In this document: positions 1-10,196 of the stretch, one piece after another
Numbering within the stretch: position 1 is the first letter of the stretch
Layout of the letters: each line of letters opens with the position of its first letter
Assembly (NCBI RefSeq): GCF_007991655.1
Contig: NZ_BJYT01000001.1
Span: forward strand, 1 to 64,000
Origin: Segetibacter aerophilus
GTDB taxonomy: Bacteria > Bacteroidota > Bacteroidia > Chitinophagales > Chitinophagaceae
DNA: 64,000 bases
Direction: 5' to 3'
Notes under the pieces: model-generated
Database searches by the model: none
Seen by the model: the letters and a program-made list of their open reading frames with translations, nothing else
What the model was told of the DNA's origin: nothing
Translations under genes and position numbers: made by a program

Positions 1-1
1 A

Positions 2-1828
2 AGGTGCCAGGGTCCTGGTGACGTGACTTATACTGCTACCGCTACCACAACTACCGGAATCACTTATAGCCTAGACCCGACAAGTCTTGCCGCTGGCAAT
101 ACCATTGACCCCGCAACGGGAACAGTAAGTTATAGTGCTACCTGGAATGGTACGACCAGAATTACCGCAAGTGCAGCCGGTTGTAATGGACCTAAAACTG
201 CCATACATACCGTTACTGTAACGGCAACGGTCGGTACACCAGTCTTCGCGCTTGGTGCAACTTCAATTCGTTGCCAGGGAGCTACAACAGTGCCTTATAC
301 GGCAACTGCTACCACAAACACCGGTCTCACTTACACGCTCGATGCCGGCAGCATAACAGGGGGAAATACTATAAATACAGCTACAGGAGCCGTCACTTAT
401 GCAGCTACCTGGTCAGGATCATCAATAATTACAGCAACTGCAACAGGTTGTAACGGACCAGTAGCAAATACTCACACAGTTACCACCACCCCAACCGTTG
501 GTACACCGGTATTTGTTTTAGGAAATTCTTCTACCAGGTGCCAGGGAGCAGCAACAGTCAATTATTCAGCATCAGCTACCAATACCACGGGTATTACCTA
601 TACATTAGACGCAACCAGCCGAGGCGCAGGTAATACTATTGTCGCAGCCACCGGCGACGTAACATATAGAGCAGGTTGGAGCGGAACTTCAGTTATAACT
701 GCATCCGCTGCAGGATGTAACGGACCAATAACTGCTACGCATACCGTAACCGTAACTGCCACGGTAGGAACTCCTGCCTTTACTTTGGGCGCAAACTCAA
801 CAAGATGCCAGGGGGCAGGAAGCGTAACTTACGTTGCAACCGCCACCACAAATACCGGGATTACTTATAGTATTGACGATGCAAGCCTTGCCGCGGGTAA
901 TACTATCAATTCCGGAACTGGTGTGGTAACGTATGTTGCTTCTTATACAGGTGTTACTGTTATTACAGCTACAGCCACCGGATGTAATGGCCCAACAACT
1001 GCCACTCACTCAGAAAACGTTACCCCTACAGTTGGTTCGCCCGTGTTTGCTTCTGGTCCTACCTCGATACGCTGCCAGGGAGCAGGAACCGTTACTTACA
1101 ATGCTTCGGCTTCGAATACTACCGGTATTACTTACACTATTGATGCTGCAAGTTCTACTGCGGGCAATACAATAAATGTAAATACTGGTGCCGTTGTTTT
1201 TATAGCCAGCTGGAAAGGAACGACTACGGTAACGGCCAGGGCTGCGGGATGTAACGGGCCTATAGCCAGTGTACACACAATTACCATTACTCCCACAGTT
1301 GGAACGCCTGTTTTTGCAAAAGGAGCAGCATCAACGATTTGCCAGGCGTCAGGCTCTGTTGCTTTTACAGCCTCGGCAACCAATTCTACTGGTATCACTT
1401 ATAGCCTCGATGCTGCCAGCATTGGTGCTGGGAACACCATTGATGCTGCAACCGGACTGGTTACCTTTACTGCAAACTTCAACGGCACTTCACAAATTTT
1501 TGCTACGGCAACTGGTTGTAACGGCCCTTCTAGCGCAACACATACAGTTACTATTACACCTACGGTAGGTACTCCTGCGTTCGCGCTTGGTGCAACTTCT
1601 GCCCGAACAGCTGCAGCCGGAACAGTAACCTATTCGGCGTCGGCCACGACCAGCACGGGGATGTCTTATACTCTTGACGCATCTAGTATTTCGGCAGGAA
1701 ATTCAATCAATTCGGTTACTGGTGCGGTAACTTTTAATGCTACCTGGAGCGGAAGTACCTATATCACTGCAACCGCAACGGGATGTAACGGTCCTTCTTT
1801 GGCAACGCATATTGTTAATATCAACCCC
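2..1828 (+). repeat. Tandem 267-bp coding repeats in the adhesin
   Basis: Units start near 227, 494, 761, 1028, 1295 and 1562, an exact 267-bp (89-codon) period, with a partial unit before 227. Each unit reads TVGTPxFxLG, then RCQG, GITYxLDxxSxxAGNTI, TGxVTY and GCNGP. Most carry two Cys, in RCQG and GCNGP, possibly paired. The last unit (from 1562) has lost the first Cys (SARTAAAG). Codons differ between units, so the array is old rather than freshly amplified. Confidence 0.9.
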
Positions 1829-4800
1829 ACACAAGTAACTACATCACTTTACTTGTCTGATCCAAACCAGGCTTTAGACAGAGTTGATCCGGTAAATACT
1901 AATGACTTAACTACCGTACAGACCACTACCTTGTCAACTGCTAATACTGTAGTTGTCTTAGACAATACGACAACCGCATCGGGACGTGGTGCCTCTGTAA
2001 CCGTTCCCCATACTATTGGTACAGGTACCGATCGTTTAATGCTTGTTGGTGTTTCATACGCAAACACAAATAACCCCGCCATTCAATCAATTACCTACGG
2101 AGGAGTGCCGTTAACACTCGTAGGAACAGTAAAATCAGACGGAACGGAAACAGTTGCTATTTACCGTTTGTTAAGCCCTGCCTCGGGCTCGGCAAACGTA
2201 GTGGTTAACATGGCTCCAACGGCAATTAGTGGAGTAGTTGTAGGCGTTACATCTTACACTGGCGTAGATCAAACTACTCCATTTAGTACTTATGCTTCCA
2301 CCTCCGGCACACAAAGTAATCCTTCACTATCTATACCTTCGGCTGCGAACGAATTAGTATTTGCGATAGCAGGAGCAAACGGTGCTTTAACATCGACCAC
2401 TGGTACAAACATTTGGACAACAACCCAGACAAATATTAACGGTGCAGGAACCACACAGCCTGGCGCGGCAGGAAGCGCAAATGCAACATTTGGACTCTCT
2501 GGTAATTTCTCGACAAAGACATGGGTTGCGGCAGGGATTTCCATTAAACCTTCCAAAACCATTACAACTACAACTTTTACACAGGCGCCTGCTTTATGCG
2601 GTCCCTTAACGGTGAAGGCTGGCGTAATAACAGTAACTAACTATGTAGTTATTGCTAATGGAACGATGCCGACGAATCCAACCATTACTGCAAATATTTC
2701 TTATAACGGAACGACTCTTATCCAGCTTTCTAATCCTACGTATACCAGCTCGACCGGTATTTTGAGATTTGTTGGTAATCTTCCTGCTGACGTAACAATT
2801 GCTGCAGGGGAGGCAATATCACTTACTCTTACTACCACACAAGCAGGTGTAGGCTTTAAGGTAGAGTATGATAGTAAAACTGCTCCATCTAAAATTGATT
2901 TTCCTGTTTCAAGCTTTATAGGAACGAGCGGTATGGCAGTATACAAAGTTCCTAATCCCGGTGGTACTCCTATCATCAGCGAGGTAAGCGGAAATACAGT
3001 GTATGTAAGAACTACTGTAAGTGATCCTTTCGGTTTGAATGATATTACCAGCTTTACACTTGCCATTACGCCTCCGGGCACCAATATTACCCCTACTGTG
3101 GTAGCTAGTTCCGGCTGTTCTCAAACCTATGAGTATGCATGGACTACTCCAATGACTTCTGGAAATATCAACCTCGCCGCTACCGCTAAACAGGGTTTTG
3201 AAAACACCGTATCGAGTGTGCAGGCGATGAACTTTTCATTATGTTCTTCTTGTCCTCCTGTGGCAATAAATGACTCTGCAACAGGAGCAGGTGGTGCGCC
3301 ACTACAAATTGATGTACTTGCAAATGACTACGATCCTAACAATAATATCAATGTCTCATCTCTCAGTGTTATAGGGGAACCTGCCAACGGTACCGTGTTT
3401 GTTTCCAAAGGCTTGCTTGTTTATGTGCCTAACGGGTCTTATGCAGGTAACGACACAATCACTTACCAAATTTGCGACAGCACAAAACCAACAGCGCTGT
3501 GTGCCACGGCACAAGTTGTTGTTACTATAAATCCCTTGTACATCGATCCTTGCTCGGAAGCAAATCTGAGTCACCTGTATTATATTACTTATCCGGAAGA
3601 GGATGTACGTAAAGCTTTGATAGCTTCCAGCGCTGCAGCGTATTTGCCATTGCCAAGTAATGATATCCGTACGATCATTAGTCTTAAAATGCCGTATCCA
3701 AGCATGATCGTTACGTGGGATCATTGGGAGGACGGGTATGAACCTGATATCTTGAATCCAATCCAAAATACAACGCAAGTGTGGGGTGACGGAAATCCTT
3801 ACAATGGTATTGCCCCCGGATATTCTGATGACATCATACCTGCCGGCGGAAGTATTGTTTTCGATAATACAATGCCTGCGTTTCCTCGTAACCCTGCCAA
3901 TATTTTTTATGATGGAAAAGACAAGATCGAGTCTTCTGGCCAGATTGCAGTAACACAGGTGTGCGGCGAACCTTCAAGGATAGGAGTGCAGGCGATGAAA
4001 ACAAACGTAACATCCACAACCGATTTCGGCCAGGCTTTCACCATTCCCGCAGGACAGAATTTTCCAAGTAGGGATTTCGCTTATACTGCTATGTTTGTAC
4101 GGTCTGCTTCTAATAATAATGTTATCAATATCGATAAGGATAACGACGGAACATTTGAAGTTACTGATACATTAAGCGAAGGCCAGTCTCTGCTTGTAAA
4201 TGGAAATGTATTGTCAGGAGCTACGTTAGTGAGTACAGAGCCTGTAGGGGTAGATCTTCATTTTGGTGGTATCGATAACTTTTCTTCTAGGGAAGTACCG
4301 ATTTATCCCGCAACCTGGTATTCGAATGTTTACTATACCCCGGTACCAACAACATTATCGCCTGACTCTGCTGTTGTAATGTTATACAATAGCCTTAGCC
4401 GTCCAATCAATATAACATGGACGAGGGGAAATAATACAACCGGGGTGATAAATCTACCGGCAAAAACGGTTAAACGATTCCCACTTGGCTTATCTGCAAC
4501 GGCTGCTTACAAATTTACAAATCCCACTAAGGAAGCGTTCACGGCAATTGAAATCATAGACTCCTATACCCCGGGCTACACTGGTGCTGCAGGCCAAAAC
4601 GATGGATCTACTTTTGATTGGGCCTTTAACCTGATTGCTGAAGCAAGACTTACCACCTTTGCCACCATTGCCTGGGGACCAGGATCAACTGATGGAACTA
4701 CAAATGATAACCCGCTTTGGGTAACGCCTGCAAGTAATACCACCGTGTATGTGAGATACAATGGTGATATTCAAAATGGCACGCTTACCAGTCCTTGCGG

Positions 4801-7800
4801 ATTGAAATATGATGTTGCTTATACTTTGAATGCTTTAAACTATAAAAAGCTTTTTGACTCAGATAATGACCAGAGTGGTTTGGCTGTTTATACTTGCGAT
4901 GGAACAAAAATCGCTGCAGTCTATGGTGAAGATCCGTCTGTCGCCAATACTGCAAATCCAAGCTGGGATGTAGGTACCACCATTCAACCTTTTTGTGCCA
5001 TTAAACTCATTTTTGCCAATGATGACTATGGCTATACGCTTGTTGATAAGTCAGTAACAATTCCTGTTTTGAAAAATGATGGAGCCTTCCTGGCAGTCAT
5101 CAATCCTACTACAGTAACTACTACTGGATTGTTGCAACCGAAGCACGGAACAGTGACAGTAAATAGTAACGGTACCTTACTGTATACTCCTGAAGCAGGT
5201 TATGTTGGTATGGATACCTTGGAATACAATGTATGCTCAACTCCTTCACCTATAAAATGTGATGTTGCAACTGTCTTTATTAAAGTTGCATTTTGTCCTA
5301 CACCCGCCAATCAGAATATTATTTCGGGAATGGTATTTCTTGACAGGAGTAAAGATGGGATAAACAATGATGGTAATATCGGTGTGCCCGGCACAAAAGT
5401 GTACCTGTACACAGATGCAAACTGTAATGCAACTATAGATGTAAACGAGCTCACGGACTCGGTGGTCGTAGACAACTCGGGTACGTATCAATTTATCACT
5501 TATCCCGAAAGAACAATTTCTGATGATTTTGATAATGGCGTTGGTGGAACCTCTTGTGCTACCGGTACTGACGGAAATATGGCGTGGGCAGGGCCGTGGA
5601 CAGATAAAGGAGATCCATCTATTGGCTTTTGCGTTAGCCCAAGTCAAGGTTACACAAACACGAACGTTGAAATGGTGAAGGATGGAATAACCAATAGTTA
5701 TGCAATCAGATTAAAAAATCCAAGTGCCTCTGCCACACGGGTAGTTAATCTCAGCGGAGCTTCAGCAGCATTCCTAAGCTTCTCTTATCGAAGAGCTTCT
5801 ACCACGCTTACAGCAGGGCAAAATATTATTGTGCAGGCTTCTAAAGACGGAAGTGTGTTTGCAACAGTTTATACTATTTTAGGAGATGGAACGCGCGATA
5901 GTAAATATGTGAACGTCTTTAACCAGGATATCACCTCTTATGCTACCTCTAATACTTATATCCGGTTTTTAACCAATCCAGGTGTAGGTGATGCTGATAC
6001 TGTTTATATAGACAACGTTTCAATCACCTATTTGAAATACCCGATCTGCTATATTACTGCAATTTCAGGTGCCTCGGTTTCGCCAAATTATTATACCACC
6101 ACTATTACAAAACACAATTTTTCGGCAATCACCGGGGGAAGTTGTTTAAATCCATTCGATTTTGGTGTGGCTAAAAAGAGTCTTACTATAAATGGTACTG
6201 TGTTTCATGATGTAAATGGTGTAACAGATAATGTGGTTAATGGAACGTCGCTTGGTTCTCCTGCTGGGGCGACTCTATATGCTTACCTCGTTGACACGTT
6301 AGGGAAAGTGGCATTCAAAACAACGGTAAACGGTTCTACCGGAGCCTATAATTTTCCACTTGCTGATGTGTTTGAAAAATATAAATTAGTTATTTCTACC
6401 AGCAACGTTGCAGTATATGCTACGGCACCAGCTTCTGCTAACTTACCTGCAGGATGGGTTAGCGTAGGTGAAGCTTTTGGAACAAATAATAGTGCAGGTA
6501 CAGGAAATAAAACAGGTGTTTCAACTTCTTCCATATCAGTAAATACCGGTACCCTCAATATTACGGGTGTCAACTTTGGTATAGAACAAGCGCCGAGTGC
6601 AGGTAGTGGAACCTTCACCGCCGTAAACCCAGGTAAGACAGTTAGTTTAACTGTTCCTGCAACTGCTTTTGTCAATACGGGAATTGGTAGTGACCCTACA
6701 CCCGGAATCATCAAAAACATTCGTTTATCAGCCTTTCCAAATAACACCACTTCAATTACAATCAACAGCGTTACTTATACAGCTGCAACATTTCCTGCCG
6801 CGGGAGTGGTGATTACTGCTACGGTAACAGGGCAACCCACTATGCCTGTAGCTATTGACCCCGTTGACGGAACTAAAAGGGTGATTATCCCTTACTATAC
6901 CGTTGACGATGCTGGTGTGCCCTCGGCAGCTACCGGATCTGTTACAATAAGGGTTTTGGCCGATCTTGATCGTGATGGTCTTGAAGATACCAAGGATATT
7001 GATGACGACAACGATGGTATACCTGATGTCGTTGAAATTTGTGGCAACGGCGCCACCTCGTTTGGTTGCCTTGCAGGCGCCACCGACCCTTCAGCCGATA
7101 ACGATGACGACGGTGTATTGAATTACCAGGATTTTAAATATGGGGTACTTAATTCTAAAGGCGCTGTTGCAATACTGGATGCAGATGGCGATGGAACGCC
7201 TGACTACCTCGATAGTGATAGTGACAATGATGGCATACCAGACGTTGTTGAATCAGGTGGCGCAGATGCAGACGGCGACGGTGTTATAGATAGTTACACT
7301 GATACCGATGGAGACGGACTTTCGCAAAATGTGGACGCTAGTAGTACAGGAGCAGCCGGCTCCGGAAATGGTTTAGGTAATTGGGATGTTGATGGAGATG
7401 GAGTTTCAAATCGATTGGACCTAGATAGTGATAATGATGGTATTCCGGACATTGTAGAAGTGTCTGCCCCCGATGTTAATAATAATGGAAGAGTAGACGG
7501 CTTCTTTGATGCCAATGGTAATGGTCTCAGCGACGATTACGAAACAGTAGGTGCGTTATTAAAAACGAGCTTAGATCTGGCGGGTAATGGAAGACCGCAG
7601 AACTATCCGAACAAAAATACCGATGGAGTTGGTTTACCTAACCCTTATGACCTGGATTCAGATGGAGATGGGATAACCGATGTGATAGAAGCGGGCATGC
7701 CTGTCTCTGTAGGCGTAAGCAACGGCATGGTGTCCGGCGCCAGAACCAATGGCTGGGCAACAAGTGTCAGCTCGCTTGCAGCTTTGAACCTTAATAATAC

Positions 7801-8863
7801 AGATTTGCGCGGACAGCCAAACTTCATGGACATCGATAGTGACGATGATGGTATATCAGATAATATAGAAGGTCAGCCGACGGGAAGTTATGTTCTTCCA
7901 ACAGATGCGGATACAGATAACGATGGGTTGGCCAATGTCTACGATATCAGCATCAATAGTTATGGTGGAGCCGGTATTTCACCTTACGATCATGACTACG
8001 ACGGTGACCCGGACTATATCGACTTTGATACTGACAATGATGGTGCCGCTGATATAAATGAAGCATCAAGAATCTTCAATATCGATCAATCCAATATAAA
8101 TACTTTGGATACTGATGGAGATGGAATGTTGGATCAATTTGATTTTCTAAACAGCAATTCACTTACGGCAACAAATAAGTTTAAAAATGTCACAAATAGC
8201 CAGATGGGTGCAAATGGTACCTGGAGCGGACCTACTCCAAGTGGTTCTGCGGTTCAATTAATTCGTTCTTTTCCTTCCGGCGACCGTGATTGGAGAGCAA
8301 GCTACATTCTGCCATTACCCATACTTGAATTCTCTGGTATACTTGAAAAGAATGTTTCAAAATTGAAGTGGAAGGTAGAGAATGAAGAAGAGGTGAAAAA
8401 CTACGTTCTCGAAAGAAGCAGAGACGGAGTTAATTTCAGTCCTATCGACCAATTCTTACCAAAGTATACGCCTTCTTCGACCTACTCTTACGACGATGAT
8501 ATAAGCTCGTATAGCACTGACGTGGTGTATTACCGCGTTCAGGAGATAACGAAGAATGGTCAGAAGAGTTACTCTAAGATCATCTCATTTAAAAAGACTC
8601 AGAAGGAGGCAATCACAATTAAGGTTTATCCAAATCCTGTAGTAAGCGGTTTTTCTATTACAATTTCTTCTACAGAAAACCAGCATGCAGACATTTCAAT
8701 ATTGGATGGAGCTGGAAAACTGGTGATGGAGAGAAATGCAGAATTGGTGAAAGGAGATAACACGATAAGAATTTCTGAAACAAGCAAAATGCCTTCAGGT
8801 TTATACATGGTAGTGATTGCAATAAAGAAGGCAGTTTACTTCGAAAAATTAATCAAGCAATAA
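2..8863 (+). CDS. Giant repeat-rich secreted adhesin-like protein with T9SS sorting domain (5' end missing)
   Basis: The reading frame is open from base 2, so the start and signal peptide lie before the window; at least 2953 residues remain. Domain order by position: seven copies (first partial) of an ~89-residue Ig/PKD-like repeat to about 1828; a beta-rich module with the motif DRLMLVGVSY around 1950-2560; a cadherin-like/Big_9 module near 3260-3535; an IgGFc-binding-like region about 3540-5000; a second Big_9-like module near 5010-5290; SdrD-B-like modules (SGMVFLDRSKDG) near 5310 and 6180; acidic thrombospondin type 3-like calcium repeats (DxDxDGxxD) about 6960-8150; and a C-terminal type A T9SS sorting domain from about 8614 (VYPNP at its start, GLYMV near the end). 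Family knowledge says such proteins cross the outer membrane by T9SS and stay on the surface or are shed. The ligand is unknown. A terminator follows. Confidence 0.9.
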   Translation, partial: RCQGPGDVTYTATATTTTGITYSLDPTSLAAGNTIDPATGTVSYSATWNGTTRITASAAGCNGPKTAIHTVTVTATVGTPVFALGATSIRCQGATTVPYTATATTNTGLTYTLDAGSITGGNTINTATGAVTYAATWSGSSIITATATGCNGPVANTHTVTTTPTVGTPVFVLGNSSTRCQGAATVNYSASATNTTGITYTLDATSRGAGNTIVAATGDVTYRAGWSGTSVITASAAGCNGPITATHTVTVTATVGTPAFTLGANSTRCQGAGSVTYVATATTNTGITYSIDDASLAAGNTINSGTGVVTYVASYTGVTVITATATGCNGPTTATHSENVTPTVGSPVFASGPTSIRCQGAGTVTYNASASNTTGITYTIDAASSTAGNTINVNTGAVVFIASWKGTTTVTARAAGCNGPIASVHTITITPTVGTPVFAKGAASTICQASGSVAFTASATNSTGITYSLDAASIGAGNTIDAATGLVTFTANFNGTSQIFATATGCNGPSSATHTVTITPTVGTPAFALGATSARTAAAGTVTYSASATTSTGMSYTLDASSISAGNSINSVTGAVTFNATWSGSTYITATATGCNGPSLATHIVNINPTQVTTSLYLSDPNQALDRVDPVNTNDLTTVQTTTLSTANTVVVLDNTTTASGRGASVTVPHTIGTGTDRLMLVGVSYANTNNPAIQSITYGGVPLTLVGTVKSDGTETVAIYRLLSPASGSANVVVNMAPTAISGVVVGVTSYTGVDQTTPFSTYASTSGTQSNPSLSIPSAANELVFAIAGANGALTSTTGTNIWTTTQTNINGAGTTQPGAAGSANATFGLSGNFSTKTWVAAGISIKPSKTITTTTFTQAPALCGPLTVKAGVITVTNYVVIANGTMPTNPTITANISYNGTTLIQLSNPTYTSSTGILRFVGNLPADVTIAAGEAISLTLTTTQAGVGFKVEYDSKTAPSKIDFPVSSFIGTSGMAVYKVPNPGGTPIISEVSGNTVYVRTTVSDPFGLNDITSFTLAITPPGTNITPTVVASSGCSQTYEYAWTTPMTSGNINLAATAKQGFENTVSSVQAMNFSLCSSCPPVAINDSATGAGGAPLQIDVLANDYDPNNNINVSSLSVIGEPANGTVFVSKGLLVYVPNGSYAGNDTITYQICDSTKPTALCATAQVVVTINPLYIDPCSEANLSHLYYITYPEEDVRKALIASSAAAYLPLPSNDIRTIISLKMPYPSMIVTWDHWEDGYEPDILNPIQNTTQVWGDGNPYNGIAPGYSDDIIPAGGSIVFDNTMPAFPRNPANIFYDGKDKIESSGQIAVTQVCGEPSRIGVQAMKTNVTSTTDFGQAFTIPAGQNFPSRDFAYTAMFVRSASNNNVINIDKDNDGTFEVTDTLSEGQSLLVNGNVLSGATLVSTEPVGVDLHFGGIDNFSSREVPIYPATWYSNVYYTPVPTTLSPDSAVVMLYNSLSRPINITWTRGNNTTGVINLPAKTVKRFPLGLSATAAYKFTNPTKEAFTAIEIIDSYTPGYTGAAGQNDGSTFDWAFNLIAEARLTTFATIAWGPGSTDGTTNDNPLWVTPASNTTVYVRYNGDIQNGTLTSPCGLKYDVAYTLNALNYKKLFDSDNDQSGLAVYTCDGTKIAAVYGEDPSVANTANPSWDVGTTIQPFCAIKLIFANDDYGYTLVDKSVTIPVLKNDGAFLAVINPTTVTTTGLLQPKHGTVTVNSNGTLLYTPEAGYVGMDTLEYNVCSTPSPIKCDVATVFIKVAFCPTPANQNIISGMVFLDRSKDGINNDGNIGVPGTKVYLYTDANCNATIDVNELTDSVVVDNSGTYQFITYPERTISDDFDNGVGGTSCATGTDGNMAWAGPWTDKGDPSIGFCVSPSQGYTNTNVEMVKDGITNSYAIRLKNPSASATRVVNLSGASAAFLSFSYRRASTTLTAGQNIIVQASKDGSVFATVYTILGDGTRDSKYVNVFNQDITSYATSNTYIRFLTNPGVGDADTVYIDNVSITYLKYPICYITAISGASVSPNYYTTTITKHNFSAITGGSCLNPFDFGVAKKSLTINGTVFHDVNGVTDNVVNGTSLGSPAGATLYAYLVDTLGKVAFKTTVNGSTGAYNFPLADVFEKYKLVISTSNVAVYATAPASANLPAGWVSVGEAFGTNNSAGTGNKTGVSTSSISVNTGTLNITGVNFGIEQAPSAGSGTFTAVNPGKTVSLTVPATAFVNTGIGSDPTPGIIKNIRLSAFPNNTTSITINSVTYTAATFPAAGVVITATVTGQPTMPVAIDPVDGTKRVIIPYYTVDDAGVPSAATGSVTIRVLADLDRDGLEDTKDIDDDNDGIPDVVEICGNGATSFGCLAGATDPSADNDDDGVLNYQDFKYGVLNSKGAVAILDADGDGTPDYLDSDSDNDGIPDVVESGGADADGDGVIDSYTDTDGDGLSQNVDASSTGAAGSGNGLGNWDVDGDGVSNRLDLDSDNDGIPDIVEVSAPDVNNNGRVDGFFDANGNGLSDDYETVGALLKTSLDLAGNGRPQNYPNKNTDGVGLPNPYDLDSDGDGITDVIEAGMPVSVGVSNGMVSGARTNGWATSVSSLAALNLNNTDLRGQPNFMDIDSDDDGISDNIEGQPTGSYVLPTDADTDNDGLANVYDISINSYGGAGISPYDHDYDGDPDYIDFDTDNDGAADINEASRIFNIDQSNINTLDTDGDGMLDQFDFLNSNSLTATNKFKNVTNSQMGANGTWSGPTPSGSAVQLIRSFPSGDRDWRASYILPLPILEFSGILEKNVSKLKWKVENEEEVKNYVLERSRDGVNFSPIDQFLPKYTPSSTYSYDDDISSYSTDVVYYRVQEITKNGQKSYSKIISFKKTQKEAITIKVYPNPVVSGFSITISSTENQHADISILDGAGKLVMERNAELVKGDNTIRISETSKMPSGLYMVVIAIKKAVYFEKLIKQ

Positions 8864-8914
8864 GCCCTTCTTTTAGGAGTAACAAGCCTCGACTTACAGT
8901 AAATGTCGTTCCTT

Positions 8915-8946
8915 AAAAAGCTACCGTCACGGTAGCTTTTTTATTT
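8915..8946 (+). terminator. Intrinsic terminator after the adhesin gene
   Basis: A 12-bp perfect stem, AAAAAGCTACCG at 8915-8926 and CGGTAGCTTTTT at 8930-8941, encloses a 3-nt loop and runs into a T-rich tract. It lies 52 bp after the adhesin stop codon. The A-run on the left arm means it could also act on the minus strand. Confidence 0.85.
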
Positions 8947-9021
8947 AGGTCACATTCTAAATCGTGATGATAAACCTTCAAACCTCCGTTGATATTTCAT
9001 ATTTTATGCATATTCTTTCTG

Positions 9022-9029
9022 TAGATTTG
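9022..9029 (+). promoter_or_regulatory. Possible -7 promoter element (TAGATTTG)
   Basis: This matches the Bacteroidota -7 consensus TAnnTTTG and lies 48 bp before the cupin start, but I see no TTTG element at the usual -33 distance. A chance match is quite possible in AT-rich DNA. Confidence 0.25.
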
Positions 9030-9077
9030 CAACTGTTTTGTTCGACCTATTGACAAATCACCAAATTTTTATCGTCT

Positions 9078-9401
9078 ATGCCTTTTATAGATATTCAGGA
9101 TTTAAACGAGAAGGAAATCATACCAGGCTATAGAGGTCGGGCTGTTCACACCGGTACGATGACTTATATGTATTGGTCAGTAGATGAGGGGGCAGTCATT
9201 CCCTATCATGCCCACATGCATGAACAGGTAGCGAATGTTTTAAAAGGAATTTTTGAATTGACTGTTAATGGTGAAACTCAATTACTGGAACCAGGAAAAG
9301 TTGCCGTAATTCCTCCAAACGTTCGGCATGGTGGAAGGGCCATTACACCTTGCGAGTTGCTGGATGTTTTTTTACCTGAAAGAGAAGACTATAAATTTTA
9401 G
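9078..9401 (+). CDS. Small single-domain cupin protein
   Basis: A 107-residue cupin_2 protein. The metal-site pattern is visible as His44, His46, His48 and Glu49 in PYHAHMHEQ, with the second-motif His84 in PPNVRHGG. It has no signal peptide, so it should be cytoplasmic. The SDR gene starts two bases after its stop, so the two are almost certainly co-transcribed and may act on one small carbonyl or sugar-acid substrate. Small cupins of this kind are often described as pectin-degradation-like (KdgF type), but the substrate cannot be read from sequence. Confidence 0.85.
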   Translation: MPFIDIQDLNEKEIIPGYRGRAVHTGTMTYMYWSVDEGAVIPYHAHMHEQVANVLKGIFELTVNGETQLLEPGKVAVIPPNVRHGGRAITPCELLDVFLPEREDYKF

Positions 9402-9403
9402 AC

Positions 9404-10192
9404 ATGAACCTTAATTTGATGAATAAAACTGCGCTGGTTTGTGGTGCCTCCCAGGGACTCGGACTAGCATGTGCCGTTGAACTGGCTTCTTTGGGGGTTA
9501 GTGTCATAGTGGCAAGCCGAAGCGATGATAAGTTAAGAGCCGTAGTTAAACAATTGGACACTTCAAAAGGACAACGGCACCAGTTCCTGATCTTAGATCT
9601 TGCCCTGCCTGAGGAAGTGAAGAAGACTGTATCTGCGTTCTTGTCAAAAGGTAACGTAATACATATACTGGTAAATAATGCAGGCGGTCCACCTTCCGCA
9701 GCTATGATCGATACGGATCCGCAGGAATTGGAAAAGGCTTTTCGTACACATGTAATTAGCAGTCATGTGCTGGCTCAACTGGTAGTTCCGGGGATGGTAA
9801 AAGAAGGTTTTGGTCGAATAGTAAACATCGTATCCACCTCGGTGAAGCAGCCCATAAACGGCTTGGGAATATCGAATCTTGTAAGAGCCGCAGTGGCTAA
9901 CTGGGCAAAAACGTTAGCAAATGAAATTGCTGGGTTTGGTATTACAGTCAACAATGTTTTGCCAGGTTACACGAATACCGATAGGTTGAATTATTTGTTT
10001 TCGAAACAGGCCTCGGATCAGGGGGTAACGAAGAATGATATTCTTGAAAGAACGATCGCATCCATACCAACTAAAAGGGTAGGAGAGCCTGCAGAATTTG
10101 GCGCTGCGGTTGCTTTTCTTTGTTCTCCTGCAGCTGCTTATATCAATGGAATAAATCTGCCGGTTGATGGTGGAAGGACGGGATGTCTATAA
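9404..10192 (+). CDS. SDR-family oxidoreductase with non-canonical active site
   Basis: A 262-residue short-chain dehydrogenase/reductase. The Rossmann glycine motif is CGASQGLG (residues 13-20), the NNAGG motif follows at about 96, and the C-terminal end VDGGRTG is typical of 3-oxoacyl-ACP reductase-like SDRs. The usual YxxxK is absent: where it should lie after the IVSTS serine the sequence reads GISNLVRAAV, so Tyr aligns with Ser and Lys with Arg. The next gene, convergent folC, ends four bases away. It belongs to the SDR family with confidence; classical SDR catalysis is doubtful. It pairs with the cupin upstream. Confidence 0.88.
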   Translation: MNLNLMNKTALVCGASQGLGLACAVELASLGVSVIVASRSDDKLRAVVKQLDTSKGQRHQFLILDLALPEEVKKTVSAFLSKGNVIHILVNNAGGPPSAAMIDTDPQELEKAFRTHVISSHVLAQLVVPGMVKEGFGRIVNIVSTSVKQPINGLGISNLVRAAVANWAKTLANEIAGFGITVNNVLPGYTNTDRLNYLFSKQASDQGVTKNDILERTIASIPTKRVGEPAEFGAAVAFLCSPAAAYINGINLPVDGGRTGCL

Positions 10193-10196
10193 CCCC

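Noticed and set aside
2-1828. Regular repeat spacing that could suggest a CRISPR array
   Set aside because: The period is 267 bp, the repeats are translated in frame and diverge by codon changes; there are no short identical repeats or cas genes.
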